From: Amycolatopsis decaplanina DSM 44594
GTDB taxonomy: Bacteria; Actinomycetota; Actinomycetes; Mycobacteriales; Pseudonocardiaceae
Length of the DNA: 64,000 nt
NCBI RefSeq assembly: GCF_000342005.1
Contig: NZ_AOHO01000048.1
Location: 540,540-604,539, forward strand
Reading direction: 5' to 3'
The notes under the pieces are model-generated. The model saw nothing but the letters and a program-made list of their open reading frames with translations, made no database searches and was not told where the DNA came from. The translations under genes and the position numbers were made by a program. Positions within the stretch are counted from its first letter, which is position 1; every line of letters starts with the position of its first letter. Shown piece by piece: positions 42,426 through 50,452 of the stretch.

Positions 42426-43804
42426 ACACCCGCATGGACGTCTCCGTCCAGCGGACCGGGCGACTGAGCGCCGCGCTGGTGTGCACGGCGTTGTCGGGGG
42501 CGGTGATCGGCAGCGTCGGGGCACCTCTCATCACTCCGGTCGCCACGGGGATGCACGTATCCCTGGACGCCGCGCAGTGGACCTTGACCGTGACGCTGTT
42601 CAGCGGCGCGATCGCGGGTCCGGTTCTGGGCAGGCTCGGCAGCGGCCCGTATCGCCGTGCCACGATCCTGGTCACCCTGGCCCTGGTCATGACGGGTGGG
42701 TTGTTGACGGTGCTCCCGCTTCCGTACGCGGCGCTGTTGATCGGACGCGGCCTGCAAGGGCTCGGGGTCGCTGCCGGGGCGCTGTTGATGAGCGTCGCCC
42801 GCGCACACCTGCCACCCGACCGCTCGACATCGACGATCGCCGCGCTGTCGGTCGCATCGACAGTCGGCATCGGGGTCGGCTACCCGGTGGTCAGCCTTCT
42901 CGATCAGCTCGCCGGACTGCGCGCCGCGTACGGATTCGGCTTCCTCCTGTCCGCCGTCGCGCTGGTCATCGCCTGGCGGGCACTGCCTGTCGAGGCCCCC
43001 GGCGCGCTGCCCAGGATCGATGTCCCCGGCGCCCTGCTCCTCGCTCTCGGCACGCTCGGGGTGCTCCTGATCATCGCCGAACCCTCGATATGGGCGACCG
43101 CGTGGCTGGCCGGTGGCCTTCTCGCCGGTTCCGCCGCGGTCCTGGCCGTGTGGGCGTTCATCGAACTGCGCACGACGGTGCCGCTGGTGAACCTCCGGCT
43201 GCTCGGCCAAGGTCCCATTTTCCGCGCGAACCTGGCGATTCTCGTGGCCGGGGCAGGTCTGTACCTGTTGTTCAGCTTGTTCACCCGCTACGTGCAGACT
43301 CCCGCCGGCGCCCACTACGGATTCGCGCTTCCCGGTGTCGCCGCGGGTGCGGCACTGATCCCGTTCTCGCTGCTCGGGTTCGTCGCGGGAAAAGCGATTC
43401 CGCGTCTCGTCACGCGCATCACCGAACGGTGGACGTACGCGTTCTCGGTCGTGATCGCCGTGGCCGGTGCGCTGTTGTTCGCCGTCGGCAATCGGTCGCT
43501 CGTCCTCGTCCTCGTCGCGATCGCCCTGCTCGGCTTCGCCGTCGGAGGTGTCTTCGCGGTGATGCCCAAGCTCGTTCTGGTCGGTGTGCCGCAAGGGGAA
43601 ACGGCCAGCGTGCTCTCGATCAACCAGATCGCCCGCAGCATCGGAATGGCCGTGGGCAGCGCGCTCGCCGGTTTGCTGCTCGCCGCAGCCACTCCGGACG
43701 GCGCCTTGCTCCCTACCCGGACCGGCTACCTCACGACGGCACTGTGGGCATTGCCCCCACTCGTCGTCAGCGCACTCATCATCGCCACGAACAGATCGTC
43801 CTGA
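42422..43804 (+). CDS. MFS transporter (drug:H+ antiporter type)
   Basis: 460 residues with about fourteen hydrophobic segments, as in the DHA2/EmrB group. RLGSGPYRRATILV lies at the loop 2-3 position where the family has its motif A, here reduced. LLIGRGLQGLGVAAGALLMSV corresponds to motif B and TVGIGVGYPVVS to motif C of antiporters. It should export a small hydrophobic compound in exchange for protons. Coupled to the TetR gene by a 4-base overlap. The open frame extends upstream, but the ATG at the overlap is clearly the start. Confidence 0.92.
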   Translation: MNTRMDVSVQRTGRLSAALVCTALSGAVIGSVGAPLITPVATGMHVSLDAAQWTLTVTLFSGAIAGPVLGRLGSGPYRRATILVTLALVMTGGLLTVLPLPYAALLIGRGLQGLGVAAGALLMSVARAHLPPDRSTSTIAALSVASTVGIGVGYPVVSLLDQLAGLRAAYGFGFLLSAVALVIAWRALPVEAPGALPRIDVPGALLLALGTLGVLLIIAEPSIWATAWLAGGLLAGSAAVLAVWAFIELRTTVPLVNLRLLGQGPIFRANLAILVAGAGLYLLFSLFTRYVQTPAGAHYGFALPGVAAGAALIPFSLLGFVAGKAIPRLVTRITERWTYAFSVVIAVAGALLFAVGNRSLVLVLVAIALLGFAVGGVFAVMPKLVLVGVPQGETASVLSINQIARSIGMAVGSALAGLLLAAATPDGALLPTRTGYLTTALWALPPLVVSALIIATNRSS

Positions 43805-43808
43805 TCCG

Positions 43809-44570
43809 TCAGCGCGGTGCGCGTTCCCAGACCGACACGTGTTTGGTGCTCTCGGCGGTCAGTTCCGAGCGGTCCCAGTCCGCCCAGCGGTACTTCAGGC
43901 GCATCCCGGCGATGCGTGCCATGAGATCCATCTCGGCGGGCCAGGCATACCGGAAGGGGATGCGGCGGAACCGCCCCCGCCCATCCGGCGCCACAGTGAC
44001 GTGGTTCGACGTGAACTGCTGTGTGACCACGTCGTACTGGTCGAACCCGACATAGCCAGGCGCCATCGCGAACGGGACGATGTCCTGCCCGGGCGGCAAG
44101 CGGCGCAGGTCCGGCAGGCCCACCTCGATCAGGAACAGCCCGCCCGGCCGCAGGTGGGCGGCCGCGTTGCGGAAGACGTCGACCTGACCGTCCTGGGTGG
44201 TCACGTTGCCGATCGTGTTGAACACCAGATAGACCAGCGAGAATTCGCCGGCCACCCGCGTTTTCGTCATGTCGCCGATCGTGACCTCGACCGCGTCGCC
44301 GCCCGGCTTGCTCGCGATCCGCTCCGCCATCGCCCGGCTCAGTTCGATGCCGTCCACCGGCACGCCGCGTGCGGCCAGGGGGATCGCGATCCGCCCCGTC
44401 CCGACGGCGAACTCGAGCACCGGGCCGTCGGCCAGGTCTTCGAGGACGTCCACCACGGGCGCCACCACTTCTGGCGCGTTCGCGCCTCCCGGCGCGTCAT
44501 AGCCCGCGGCCACACTCTCGGGGAACCAGCCGTCCGCCGGGTCGTCTCCCGTGCCCGTCTCACCGATCAC
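43809..44570 (-). CDS. Class I SAM-dependent methyltransferase
   Basis: 253 residues. Motif I is VLEFAVGTGRIAIPLAARG and the acidic residue after beta-2 lies in VDGIELSRAMAERIA. VTIGDMTKTRV and LVYLVFNTIGNVTTQ follow as motifs II and III. No specific substrate. It ends four bases from the converging MFS stop, with no hairpin between them. Confidence 0.9.
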   Translation of the reverse strand: MIGETGTGDDPADGWFPESVAAGYDAPGGANAPEVVAPVVDVLEDLADGPVLEFAVGTGRIAIPLAARGVPVDGIELSRAMAERIASKPGGDAVEVTIGDMTKTRVAGEFSLVYLVFNTIGNVTTQDGQVDVFRNAAAHLRPGGLFLIEVGLPDLRRLPPGQDIVPFAMAPGYVGFDQYDVVTQQFTSNHVTVAPDGRGRFRRIPFRYAWPAEMDLMARIAGMRLKYRWADWDRSELTAESTKHVSVWERAPR

Positions 44571-44630
44571 GGTCGCCGACGCTACGCCCGCGGCCGTGCG
44601 CTTCTCATCCTGTTTTCGCCCGGCGAGGCG

Positions 44631-45011
44631 TTACCGTCCGCGGTCCGGCCTTTGCGGCCACGCCGGATGCGTGTTCGGTTCGGCCAGGTCTTCAAGGTAG
44701 GTGTACTCGCTGAAGTCGTCGTCCGTCGAAGGTGCTTTTCGCGCGCGCCGGGGTTCGGCCTGCGTGGGCGCCGACTCGAGTTCCACGGCGACCTCGGCCA
44801 ACAGCGGCCACAGCTTCTCCTGGGCTCTCGGCGCGAACAGCGCCTGCGCGAGCGGGTGCTCGCAGTTCCCGGTGGCGACCTCCTCCCAGCTGAACTTGCC
44901 GTCCCGGACGCAGTCCGCGGCACGGGCCAGCCGCGGCGGGACCTCGGGCCGTTCCGCCGCGCGGCGGAACACCTCGGCCGTGAACTTCGACGCGTCGACC
45001 ATGACCGCCAC
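44631..45011 (-). CDS. Hypothetical protein
   Basis: 126 residues from a GTG, or 123 from the ATG three codons later. I do not recognise the family. The N-terminal two thirds are helical (DASKFTAEVFRRAAERPEVP, FSWEEVATGNCEHPLAQALF), and the C-terminus is charged and disordered. A small cytoplasmic protein with actinobacterial-type composition; no partner gene is obvious. Confidence 0.6.
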   Translation of the reverse strand: MAVMVDASKFTAEVFRRAAERPEVPPRLARAADCVRDGKFSWEEVATGNCEHPLAQALFAPRAQEKLWPLLAEVAVELESAPTQAEPRRARKAPSTDDDFSEYTYLEDLAEPNTHPAWPQRPDRGR

Positions 45012-45101
45012 CTCCGTCGTGTTCCCCGTCGCCGAACCGGAGTACGACCCTACCGAGCGGCCGGTGAGCAGGGAATTCCCGCCGCGCGACCCGGTGAAGC
45101 G

Positions 45102-45671
45102 TCAGTTCGCCGCGGCCCGGTAGCGCAGCAGCACGATCCCCGACGCGAAAGTCCGCTCCTCCACCAACCGCAGCTTCGGAACGCCAGTGGCGCCCTCGAA
45201 CAGCCGACGGCCTTCGCCGACCACGACGGGATAGACGAACAGCCGGTACTCGTCGACGAGGCCCTCGGCGATGAGCGCCCGCACCAGGGAGATGCTGCCG
45301 GTCGTCACGATGTCCTTGCCTTCGGCGGCCTTCAGGTTCTCGATCTCCGAACGCAGATCAGCGGAGAGCACCGTCGTGTTCTCCCACTCCGGCTCCGTCA
45401 GCGTGCTCGAGACCACGTACTTGTTCACTGCGTTGAGATAAGCCGAAATGCCTGTCGTGTCGTCGGTCTGCTTCGGCCAGTACCCGCGCATGTCTTCGAA
45501 GGTGACGCGTCCGAGGAGGAACGCGTCGGCGTTTTCACGTTGTTCCCGGAGCGCGGCCATGACGTCCGACTGATCCATGTCCGGATCGGTGTCGCCCGGG
45601 CTGAACCAGTCGCGCGCCAGCTCGATGACGCCGTCGATGGTGCAGTTCTCGGTGACGATCAGCTCCCGCAT
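45102..45671 (-). CDS. RibD C-terminal-type dihydrofolate reductase family protein
   Basis: 189 residues from MRELIVTENCTIDGVIE; the frame is open further upstream but across the divergent GNAT start. DAFLLGRVTFEDMRGYWP and IVTTGSISLVRALIAEGLVDEYRL, then YPVVVGEGRRLFEG are the conserved NADPH-binding blocks. These reductases act on pterin- or flavin-like substrates; most actinobacterial copies are uncharacterised. Divergent from the GNAT gene by 40 bases. Confidence 0.9.
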   Translation of the reverse strand: MRELIVTENCTIDGVIELARDWFSPGDTDPDMDQSDVMAALREQRENADAFLLGRVTFEDMRGYWPKQTDDTTGISAYLNAVNKYVVSSTLTEPEWENTTVLSADLRSEIENLKAAEGKDIVTTGSISLVRALIAEGLVDEYRLFVYPVVVGEGRRLFEGATGVPKLRLVEERTFASGIVLLRYRAAAN

Positions 45672-45711
45672 GGACCCGACCGTACCGTCGGCCTCCGACA
45701 AGAATGGGCCG

Positions 45712-46227
45712 ATGACCGAGCCGACCGCCCACGGATCCGTCGTCCTCCGCGAGTTCACCGAAGCCGATGTCCGGCTTGCCCTCGAACTCGGCGAAGACCC
45801 CTATATTCCGCTCATCGGCAGCCTTCCGGCGCGGCCGACCCGGCGGGAAGCCGAGGAATGGGTGCGGCGACAGCGGAGCCGACAGGCCGAGGGGCGGGGC
45901 TTCCCCTTCGTGATCGTCGCTGACGAAACCGCCGTCGGCACGATCGGTCTCTGGCTGCGAAAGCTGTCAGAAGGCATCGGGATCGTGGGCTATTCGATCT
46001 CGCCCCGGCATCGGCGCCGCGGCTACGCGACGGACGCGCTCAAGGCCATCACCGAATTCGCCTGGACCGTCCCGGGCGTCGAGCGGATCGAGCTGTACAT
46101 CGAGCCATGGAACCGCGGTTCTTTTCGCGCGGCCGAGAAAGCGGGCTACCGGTACGAACGGTCGCTGCCCGCTCATCACGAGATCGGTGGCATCCCGAAG
46201 GACATGCTCCTCTACGTCTCGACGTGA
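45712..46227 (+). CDS. GNAT acetyltransferase (RimJ/RimL type)
   Basis: 171 residues from MTEPTAHGSVVLREFTEADV; an open frame from 45577 overlaps the divergent gene and is unlikely. The acetyl-CoA loop is ISPRHRRRGYATDALKAI, followed by ERIELYIEPWNRGSFRAAEKAGYR, the RimJ/L pattern with N and S of the active site. It may acetylate a protein N-terminus or a small amine. Its 3' end overlaps the decayed PPOX gene on the other strand. Confidence 0.9.
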   Translation: MTEPTAHGSVVLREFTEADVRLALELGEDPYIPLIGSLPARPTRREAEEWVRRQRSRQAEGRGFPFVIVADETAVGTIGLWLRKLSEGIGIVGYSISPRHRRRGYATDALKAITEFAWTVPGVERIELYIEPWNRGSFRAAEKAGYRYERSLPAHHEIGGIPKDMLLYVST

Positions 46228-46395
46228 ACCGCGCGCCTCGACGGGTACCACGCCTCGCCGTAGCTCCGGACGCCGCGGGCGATGAACGGGTCGAGCGAGA
46301 CCAGGTCGTCGACGACCAGGGCGACTTTGCGTTGTCCCGCTTGGATATTGCGGAACTTCCGGGAAATGCGTTCCGTCGAACTCGAAGGCCGGCCC
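46212..46395 (-). pseudogene. Remnant of a PPOX-class F420-dependent enzyme gene
   Basis: On the reverse strand, SRKFRNIQAGQRKVALVVDD then LVSLDPFIARGVRSYGEAW runs in one frame from about 46373 to a TAG at 46212-46214. This block is characteristic of the pyridoxamine-5'-phosphate-oxidase-like F420 family. Just upstream, FEFDGTHF lies in a different frame (46374-46395), matching the segment that should come about ten residues earlier in an intact gene. The N-terminal half and the residues between are deleted. It is therefore a truncated, frameshifted relic. Confidence 0.7.
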
Positions 46396-46397
46396 GC

Positions 46398-47612
46398 TCA
46401 GGCCGTGAGAACCTGGGCACGGTTGAGGACCAGCATGTCGGTGATGAAGCAGACCGGCGTGCCGTCGGCCGCCCGGCCGATCCAGGTCGGGTAGCTGCCG
46501 TCTCCCCAGCCGGTGGTGAACGCGATGATGTTGCCGTCGGCTCCGTCCGGGGTGACATCGATGTGCGGGTCCACCTCCTCGAACTTCTCCAGGAGGTCGT
46601 CGTCCATCTCCTCGGGGAGGGCGGCGGCGTCGGCGAAACAGCCCGTGCCGCTGTCCACGCCGTAGCCGTAGAACTCCCCGTCCCCGAGGAAAAGCGCGTT
46701 CTGCCCGGGCCAGAGCGCGGTTTCCCAGCTGGCGACGGGAACGTCGGCGACGACGAGTTTGGCGGCCGCGACCCGTTCGTGGGCCGGTTCGTCGACGAAT
46801 CGGATCACGGAGACCTCGACCTGGTACTCGCCGGGAGGCACGGTGACCGTGAAGTGCTCCGCGTCCCCGTCCAGGAAGGCGGGGTCCGCCGCGACGAGCC
46901 TGCCGCTGGGCATGCGGAGTTTCCCGGCGTCCCGGAGTTCGACCTCGACGAGGCCGTGGTCGCCGCTCAGCGAGAAGCGTGTGCCCGAGGTGAACATCTC
47001 GTCCATGCCGGAAGGTCGCAGCGGCACGGACGGCCGCCAGGGGCGCTCGTCGGCGGGCAGCGGCGGATCGGTGTCGGGGGCATCCGGGGTCCGGAGGGTC
47101 AGCGGCCCCGAGTTCGCGAGAGCCTCCCAGTCACCGAAGGCGGGCTTCGGCATGGTCAGCTCGGACACCTGCTTGCGCACCTGGCCACTGCTGGAGCCAC
47201 CGCCGTAACCCTGTGGCGCCTGATGCATCCAGCCCTTGCCATCCGGGCCGAAGGACATTTCCAGGTGGCCGGCGCTCTTCTTGTCGAACTCCTCCTGGTC
47301 GTCGAACCGATAGGTCCACTGCTCGACTTTGATGAGGAACAGTGCGTCGTCTTCGAGTACGCGGTACTCGAACAAACCGCGACGCCTGCCCTGCCCATCG
47401 AACTGCACTGAGCGGGCGAAGCGATGCTTCCAGGCGATTTCGAGCAGCACCGACGGCGCATCGGTGCCGGGACGCACCAGCGCGACGGCGTACTGCTCTC
47501 CGGCGGCGTCGCGTTCCCGCGCGGCGCCGGGTGAGAGCCGCCCGGTCAGCGCGCGAGCGGCCGGATCCCAGCCCTCGCAGTAGACGACGTCCAGCAAAGT
47601 CCCCTCAGGCAT
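46398..47612 (-). CDS. DUF4241 domain protein
   Basis: 404 residues from MPEGTLLDVVYCEG; a TTG 30 bases earlier is also open. The C-terminal half fits DUF4241: LRMPSGRLVAADPAFLDGD, then FTVTVPPGEYQVEVSVIRF, GFYGYGVDSGTGCFAD-like EFYGYGVDSGTGCFADA and IIAFTTGWGDGSYPTWIGR. The N-terminal half is a separate beta-rich region. DUF4241 occurs alone and in secreted toxin/immunity settings, but no toxin is adjacent. Function unknown. Confidence 0.8.
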   Translation of the reverse strand: MPEGTLLDVVYCEGWDPAARALTGRLSPGAARERDAAGEQYAVALVRPGTDAPSVLLEIAWKHRFARSVQFDGQGRRRGLFEYRVLEDDALFLIKVEQWTYRFDDQEEFDKKSAGHLEMSFGPDGKGWMHQAPQGYGGGSSSGQVRKQVSELTMPKPAFGDWEALANSGPLTLRTPDAPDTDPPLPADERPWRPSVPLRPSGMDEMFTSGTRFSLSGDHGLVEVELRDAGKLRMPSGRLVAADPAFLDGDAEHFTVTVPPGEYQVEVSVIRFVDEPAHERVAAAKLVVADVPVASWETALWPGQNALFLGDGEFYGYGVDSGTGCFADAAALPEEMDDDLLEKFEEVDPHIDVTPDGADGNIIAFTTGWGDGSYPTWIGRAADGTPVCFITDMLVLNRAQVLTA

Positions 47613-47651
47613 GGAGCGGAACCTAGCGGGAACCCCCGACAAAACCCAGGG

Positions 47652-48290
47652 CTATTCGCGTATCGCGTAGTCGCCGAAGGCCGGTTCCAACAACTCGAAA
47701 GCCCGCTGGGTCGCCTTCGTCAGCGCTTCGGCGATTTCGTCGTTGCTCTCGCCCGCGTGCGAGCGCCGGAGGACCTCGCGGAAGAGGACGCGGTCGATCG
47801 CGTTGAGCTCGGCCGCGGCCATGACCGGGGTGACGTCGTCCGCGTCGGCTCCGGTCTCGGTCGCGAGCAGTTCGGCGAGCGCCGCTTCGCGCAGTTCGTG
47901 CAGTTCACGCAGTCGTGCGGTCAGGGTGGGGCTCTCCAGCACCATTTTCGCGAAGACCGGTCCGGTGAAGCCGATCACGGGCGAGTGCTCCGCCACCGCG
48001 TCCAGGAAGGTGCGCCGTAGCGCGGCCAGCGCCGACTCACCCGGCTTCCGGTCGCGGACGGCGTTCGCCAGCCCGTGCGTGAACTCCTCGTGCTGGTCCA
48101 GTGCCAGGTCTTCTTTGCGTGCGAAGTAGTTGGTGACGGTCTTCTTCGCGACTCTGGCCGCCGCGGCGATCTCGGCGATCGTCGTCTCCTCGAAGCCCTT
48201 CTCGATGAAGAGCAGCGTCGCCTGGTCGGAGATCAGCTGTCGTGTCTCCTGCTTCTTGAGCTCTCGTAAGCCCACATCCGCGCTGGTCAT
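47652..48290 (-). CDS. TetR family transcriptional regulator
   Basis: 212 residues. The DNA-binding segment is ETTIAEIAAAARVAKKTVTNYFARKEDL at about residues 35-62, of the subgroup that typically controls an adjacent MFS efflux gene. No such gene is present; instead a short reading frame lies divergently. The start, ATG at 48290, is six bases from one arm of a dyad that overlaps a forward promoter. Confidence 0.92.
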   Translation of the reverse strand: MTSADVGLRELKKQETRQLISDQATLLFIEKGFEETTIAEIAAAARVAKKTVTNYFARKEDLALDQHEEFTHGLANAVRDRKPGESALAALRRTFLDAVAEHSPVIGFTGPVFAKMVLESPTLTARLRELHELREAALAELLATETGADADDVTPVMAAAELNAIDRVLFREVLRRSHAGESNDEIAEALTKATQRAFELLEPAFGDYAIRE

Positions 48291-48295
48291 GAACG

Positions 48296-48351
48296 AAGTT
48301 TACCACCGTCGTAAAAGTATCCTTGACTTCCAGTGCGTCGGATGTAAACTT
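48296..48351 (+). promoter_or_regulatory. Divergent promoter with TetR-type dyad
   Basis: AAGTTTAC (48296-48303) is complementary to GTAAACTT (48344-48351). A forward promoter TTGACT (48323-48328) with a 16-base spacer and TAAACT (48345-48350) lies between and within these arms. Binding of the adjacent TetR protein here would control both directions. Confidence 0.55.
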
Positions 48352-48387
48352 ACGTCCGTACTACCGATCAGTGAGAGAAGAGGCTCC

Positions 48388-48531
48388 TTGACCGCTCGAA
48401 TCCCCCAAGGCAACGAAGGCACCAACCGTGCGCAGGCTCGCCGGAACGACCGACGCCATCAGCAGCCGTTCCCCGGCCGCTCGATGCCGGTGCGCCGCTC
48501 CATCGGCGTCCCGCGCCGCCGGTCGTACTGA
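48388..48531 (+). pseudogene. Short reading frame, possible stump of an efflux gene
   Basis: A TTG preceded by GAGAAGAGG opens 47 codons, TARIPQGNEGTNRAQARR then a basic tail ending RRRSY. The first dozen residues look like the N-terminus of MFS efflux proteins normally encoded opposite this kind of TetR gene, but no membrane segment follows. I read it as what remains after an internal deletion; it could also be a small leader peptide. Confidence 0.35.
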
Positions 48532-48577
48532 CCGATCAGCTCATCCGAAACTCACCGCCGACCGAAGGGGATAACCC

Positions 48578-48958
48578 ATGAACGTCCTTGCCTCCACCAT
48601 CTCGCTGACCGTCGACGACGTCGCCGCCTCCAGCCGTTTCTTCACCGAGCACTTCGGCTTCACCGAGCAGATGGCAGCGGAGGGTTTCGTCTCCCTCGGG
48701 CACGAAACCGCGAAGGTGGCCATCGTTCTGCTTCAGGCGGGGATCGAGGTCCTGCCGGAGAACCTGCGGCAGCAGCGCGCTTCCGGCGTGATCGTGGCCT
48801 TCACGGTCGAAAACCTCGAAGTCGAGGAGAAGCGCCTGCGCGACGAAGGCGTCGAGATCACGTTGCCGTTGCGGGAAGAGCCGTGGGGAGAGCGCCTCTT
48901 CATGGTCACCGACCCGAACGGTGTTCCGGTGGAACTCGTGGAATGGGTGCAGCAGTAA
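48578..48958 (+). CDS. VOC (glyoxalase/bleomycin resistance) family protein
   Basis: 126 residues made of two beta-alpha-beta-beta-beta units: STISLTVDDVAASSRFFTEHFGF and GVIVAFTVENLEVEEKRLRDEG, ending GERLFMVTDPNGVPVELVEW, where the last Glu is a usual metal ligand. The family includes dioxygenases, lyases and drug-binding proteins. It follows the promoter region with the TetR dyad, so it may belong to that regulon. Confidence 0.9.
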   Translation: MNVLASTISLTVDDVAASSRFFTEHFGFTEQMAAEGFVSLGHETAKVAIVLLQAGIEVLPENLRQQRASGVIVAFTVENLEVEEKRLRDEGVEITLPLREEPWGERLFMVTDPNGVPVELVEWVQQ

Positions 48959-48968
48959 GGAAACGCCG

Positions 48969-49005
48969 AAGCGGGGCTCGGTCCACAGTGAACCGAGCCC
49001 CGCTT
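48969..49005 (+). terminator. Terminator after VOC gene
   Basis: AAGCGGGGCTCGGT (48969-48982) pairs with ACCGAGCCCCGCTT (48992-49005), followed by TT. It begins ten bases after the stop. Confidence 0.85.
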
Positions 49006-49014
49006 TTCCGTTGC

Positions 49015-49058
49015 TCGTGAGTGGTAAAGACGGTTCTAACCGTCCTTACCACTCACGA
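49015..49058. terminator. Long dispersed hairpin repeat, copy 1
   Basis: Twenty of 21 pairs match between the arms (TCGTGAGTGGTAA and GACGGTT on the left) around a CT turn; the single mismatch is A28/C45. It lies between two converging VOC genes. The same sequence occurs at 63170-63217. Confidence 0.8.
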
Positions 49059-49087
49059 TCCCCGGCCATGTCGCTTTCGTCGCGGGC

Positions 49088-49477
49088 CTACTTCATCGTG
49101 GCGAGCTGGATCAGGTTGCCGCAGGTGTCGTCGAAGACGGCGGTGACCACGGGGCCCATGTCGACGGCGTCCTGGGTGAACTCGACGCCCAGCCCCTTGA
49201 GCCGCTCGACCTCGGCGTGCACGTCGTCGACAGCGAACTGGGTGAACGGGATACCGTCACCTGCCAGCGCCTTCTTGAACGGCTTCGCCGCGGGGTGCCC
49301 GTCCGGTTCCAGCAGCAGTTCGACGCCGTCGGGGTCGGCGGGGGAGACCACGGTGAGCCAGCTGGCGCCTCCGGTGGGCACGTCGTGTTTCTTGATGAAC
49401 CCCAGCTTTTCGGTGTAGAAGTCCAGTGCCTTGGCCTGGTCGTCGACGAAGACGCTGGTGATGTTGATCCGGATCAC
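49088..49477 (-). CDS. VOC family protein coupled to ArsR regulator
   Basis: 129 residues from the GTG in a GTGA overlap (MIRINITSVFVDDQAKALDF). The two VOC units are clear: FYTEKLGFIKKHDVPTGGA and PFTQFAVDDVHAEVERLKGLG, ending AVFDDTCGNLIQLATMK. Genes of this type co-transcribed with an ArsR repressor are common in actinomycetes; the substrate is unknown. It converges on the other VOC gene. Confidence 0.9.
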   Translation of the reverse strand: MIRINITSVFVDDQAKALDFYTEKLGFIKKHDVPTGGASWLTVVSPADPDGVELLLEPDGHPAAKPFKKALAGDGIPFTQFAVDDVHAEVERLKGLGVEFTQDAVDMGPVVTAVFDDTCGNLIQLATMK

Positions 49478-49764
49478 GGGTTCGGTTCCTCTCGGTCGAT
49501 GGGCCACCGCTCGACGATCGACCGCAGCGGGCTCGTGTCGATGTGGTGGAACTTGTAGCGGCCCTGACGCCGGGTGTGCACCAGGCCCGCCTGTTCGAGG
49601 GTCGCGAGATGCTGCGAGATGGCCTGCCGCGAGGAGGACAGGCCATGCTTCATGGTCAACCTGCCGCAGATCTCGAACAGGGTCTGACCGTCCTTTTCGG
49701 TCAGCTCGTCCAGGATGGTGCGTCGCGTCGCGTCGCCGATCGCCTTGAACAGGTCGCCGTCCAC
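49474..49764 (-). CDS. ArsR-type winged-helix regulator, probably leaderless
   Basis: 96 residues from GTG, MDGDLFKAIGDATRRTILDEL. The winged helix continues as TLFEICGRL, then SSSRQAISQHLATLEQAGLV as the recognition region, then HTRRQGRYKFHHID as the wing. No metal-binding CxC is present, so it is not a metal sensor of the classic type. An open frame continues to a TTG at 49800, but those bases form the -35 of a good promoter whose transcription start falls at the GTG, so I take the shorter protein. It likely represses itself and the VOC gene. Confidence 0.88.
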   Translation of the reverse strand: MDGDLFKAIGDATRRTILDELTEKDGQTLFEICGRLTMKHGLSSSRQAISQHLATLEQAGLVHTRRQGRYKFHHIDTSPLRSIVERWPIDREEPNP

Positions 49765-49770
49765 GGCCCA

Positions 49771-49800
49771 GTTATAGGCAAGTCGTCGCTTGCCTGTCAA
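49771..49800 (-). promoter_or_regulatory. Promoter with operator filling the spacer
   Basis: Reading on the reverse strand, TTGACA (49800-49795), spacer GGCAAGCGACGACTTGCC of 18 bases, TATAAC (49776-49771). The whole spacer is a dyad, GGCAAG-N6-CTTGCC. The GTG start at 49764 is seven bases after the -10, so the message is probably leaderless. Confidence 0.85.
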
Positions 49801-49807
49801 CTCGCGG

Positions 49808-50452
49808 TCAGGACCCGAGGTAACGCAGGATCGCCAGGACGCGACGGCTGTAGCCGGCGGTGTTGGCCAGTCCGAGCTTGTCGAAGATGGCGTTCACGTG
49901 CTTCTCGACGGAGCTCTGAGACACGTACAGCGACCCGGCGATTCCGGCGTTCGTGTGGCCCTGTGCCATTTTCTCCAGCACTTCACGCTCGCGGACGGTC
50001 AGTTTCGCGAGTGGATCGGTGTGCGTGGTCCGCGCGAGCAACCGCCGGACCACCTCCGGATCGAACGCCGCCCCGCCCGCGGCGACCCGGTCGAGCGCGT
50101 CGAGGAATTCGCCCACCTGGGCGACCCGGTCCTTCAGGAGATAGCCGACGCGTTCTCCGTCGCCGGTGATCAACTCGGCGGCGTAGCGCTTCTCGACGTA
50201 CTGCGAGAGCACCAGGACCCCGATCCCCGGCCAGCGTTTCCGGATCTCGAGCGCCGCGCGCAGGCCCTCGTCGGTGTGGGTAGGTGGCATGCGGACGTCG
50301 GTGACGATCACGTCCGGCCGATAAGCGGCCGTCGTCGAGAGGAGCGCGTCGCCATCGCCGACCGACGCCACGACCTCGTGCCCCTCTTCGACCAGCAACC
50401 GGACCAGTCCCTCGCGCAGCAGGGTCGAGTCCTCGGCGAGGATCACTCGCAC
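49808..50452 (-). CDS. NarL/LuxR-type response regulator
   Basis: 214 residues. The receiver domain (1-120) has the acidic pair in ILAEDS, phosphoacceptor Asp52 in VIVTDVRMP, and Lys in GYLLKDRV. The C-terminal LuxR helix-turn-helix is LTVREREVLEKMAQGHTNAG followed by SVEKHVNAIFDKLGL. Its start overlaps the 3' end of the histidine kinase gene by ten bases. Together they form a two-component system; no target is evident nearby. Confidence 0.95.
   Translation of the reverse strand: MRVILAEDSTLLREGLVRLLVEEGHEVVASVGDGDALLSTTAAYRPDVIVTDVRMPPTHTDEGLRAALEIRKRWPGIGVLVLSQYVEKRYAAELITGDGERVGYLLKDRVAQVGEFLDALDRVAAGGAAFDPEVVRRLLARTTHTDPLAKLTVREREVLEKMAQGHTNAGIAGSLYVSQSSVEKHVNAIFDKLGLANTAGYSRRVLAILRYLGS

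Noticed and set aside
44631..45011. Possible regulator or toxin
   Set aside because: No helix-turn-helix or toxin motif is visible and no partner overlaps it; left as hypothetical.
49765..49800. Longer N-terminus of the ArsR protein
   Set aside because: These bases form a complete promoter with an operator dyad, so they are unlikely to be translated.
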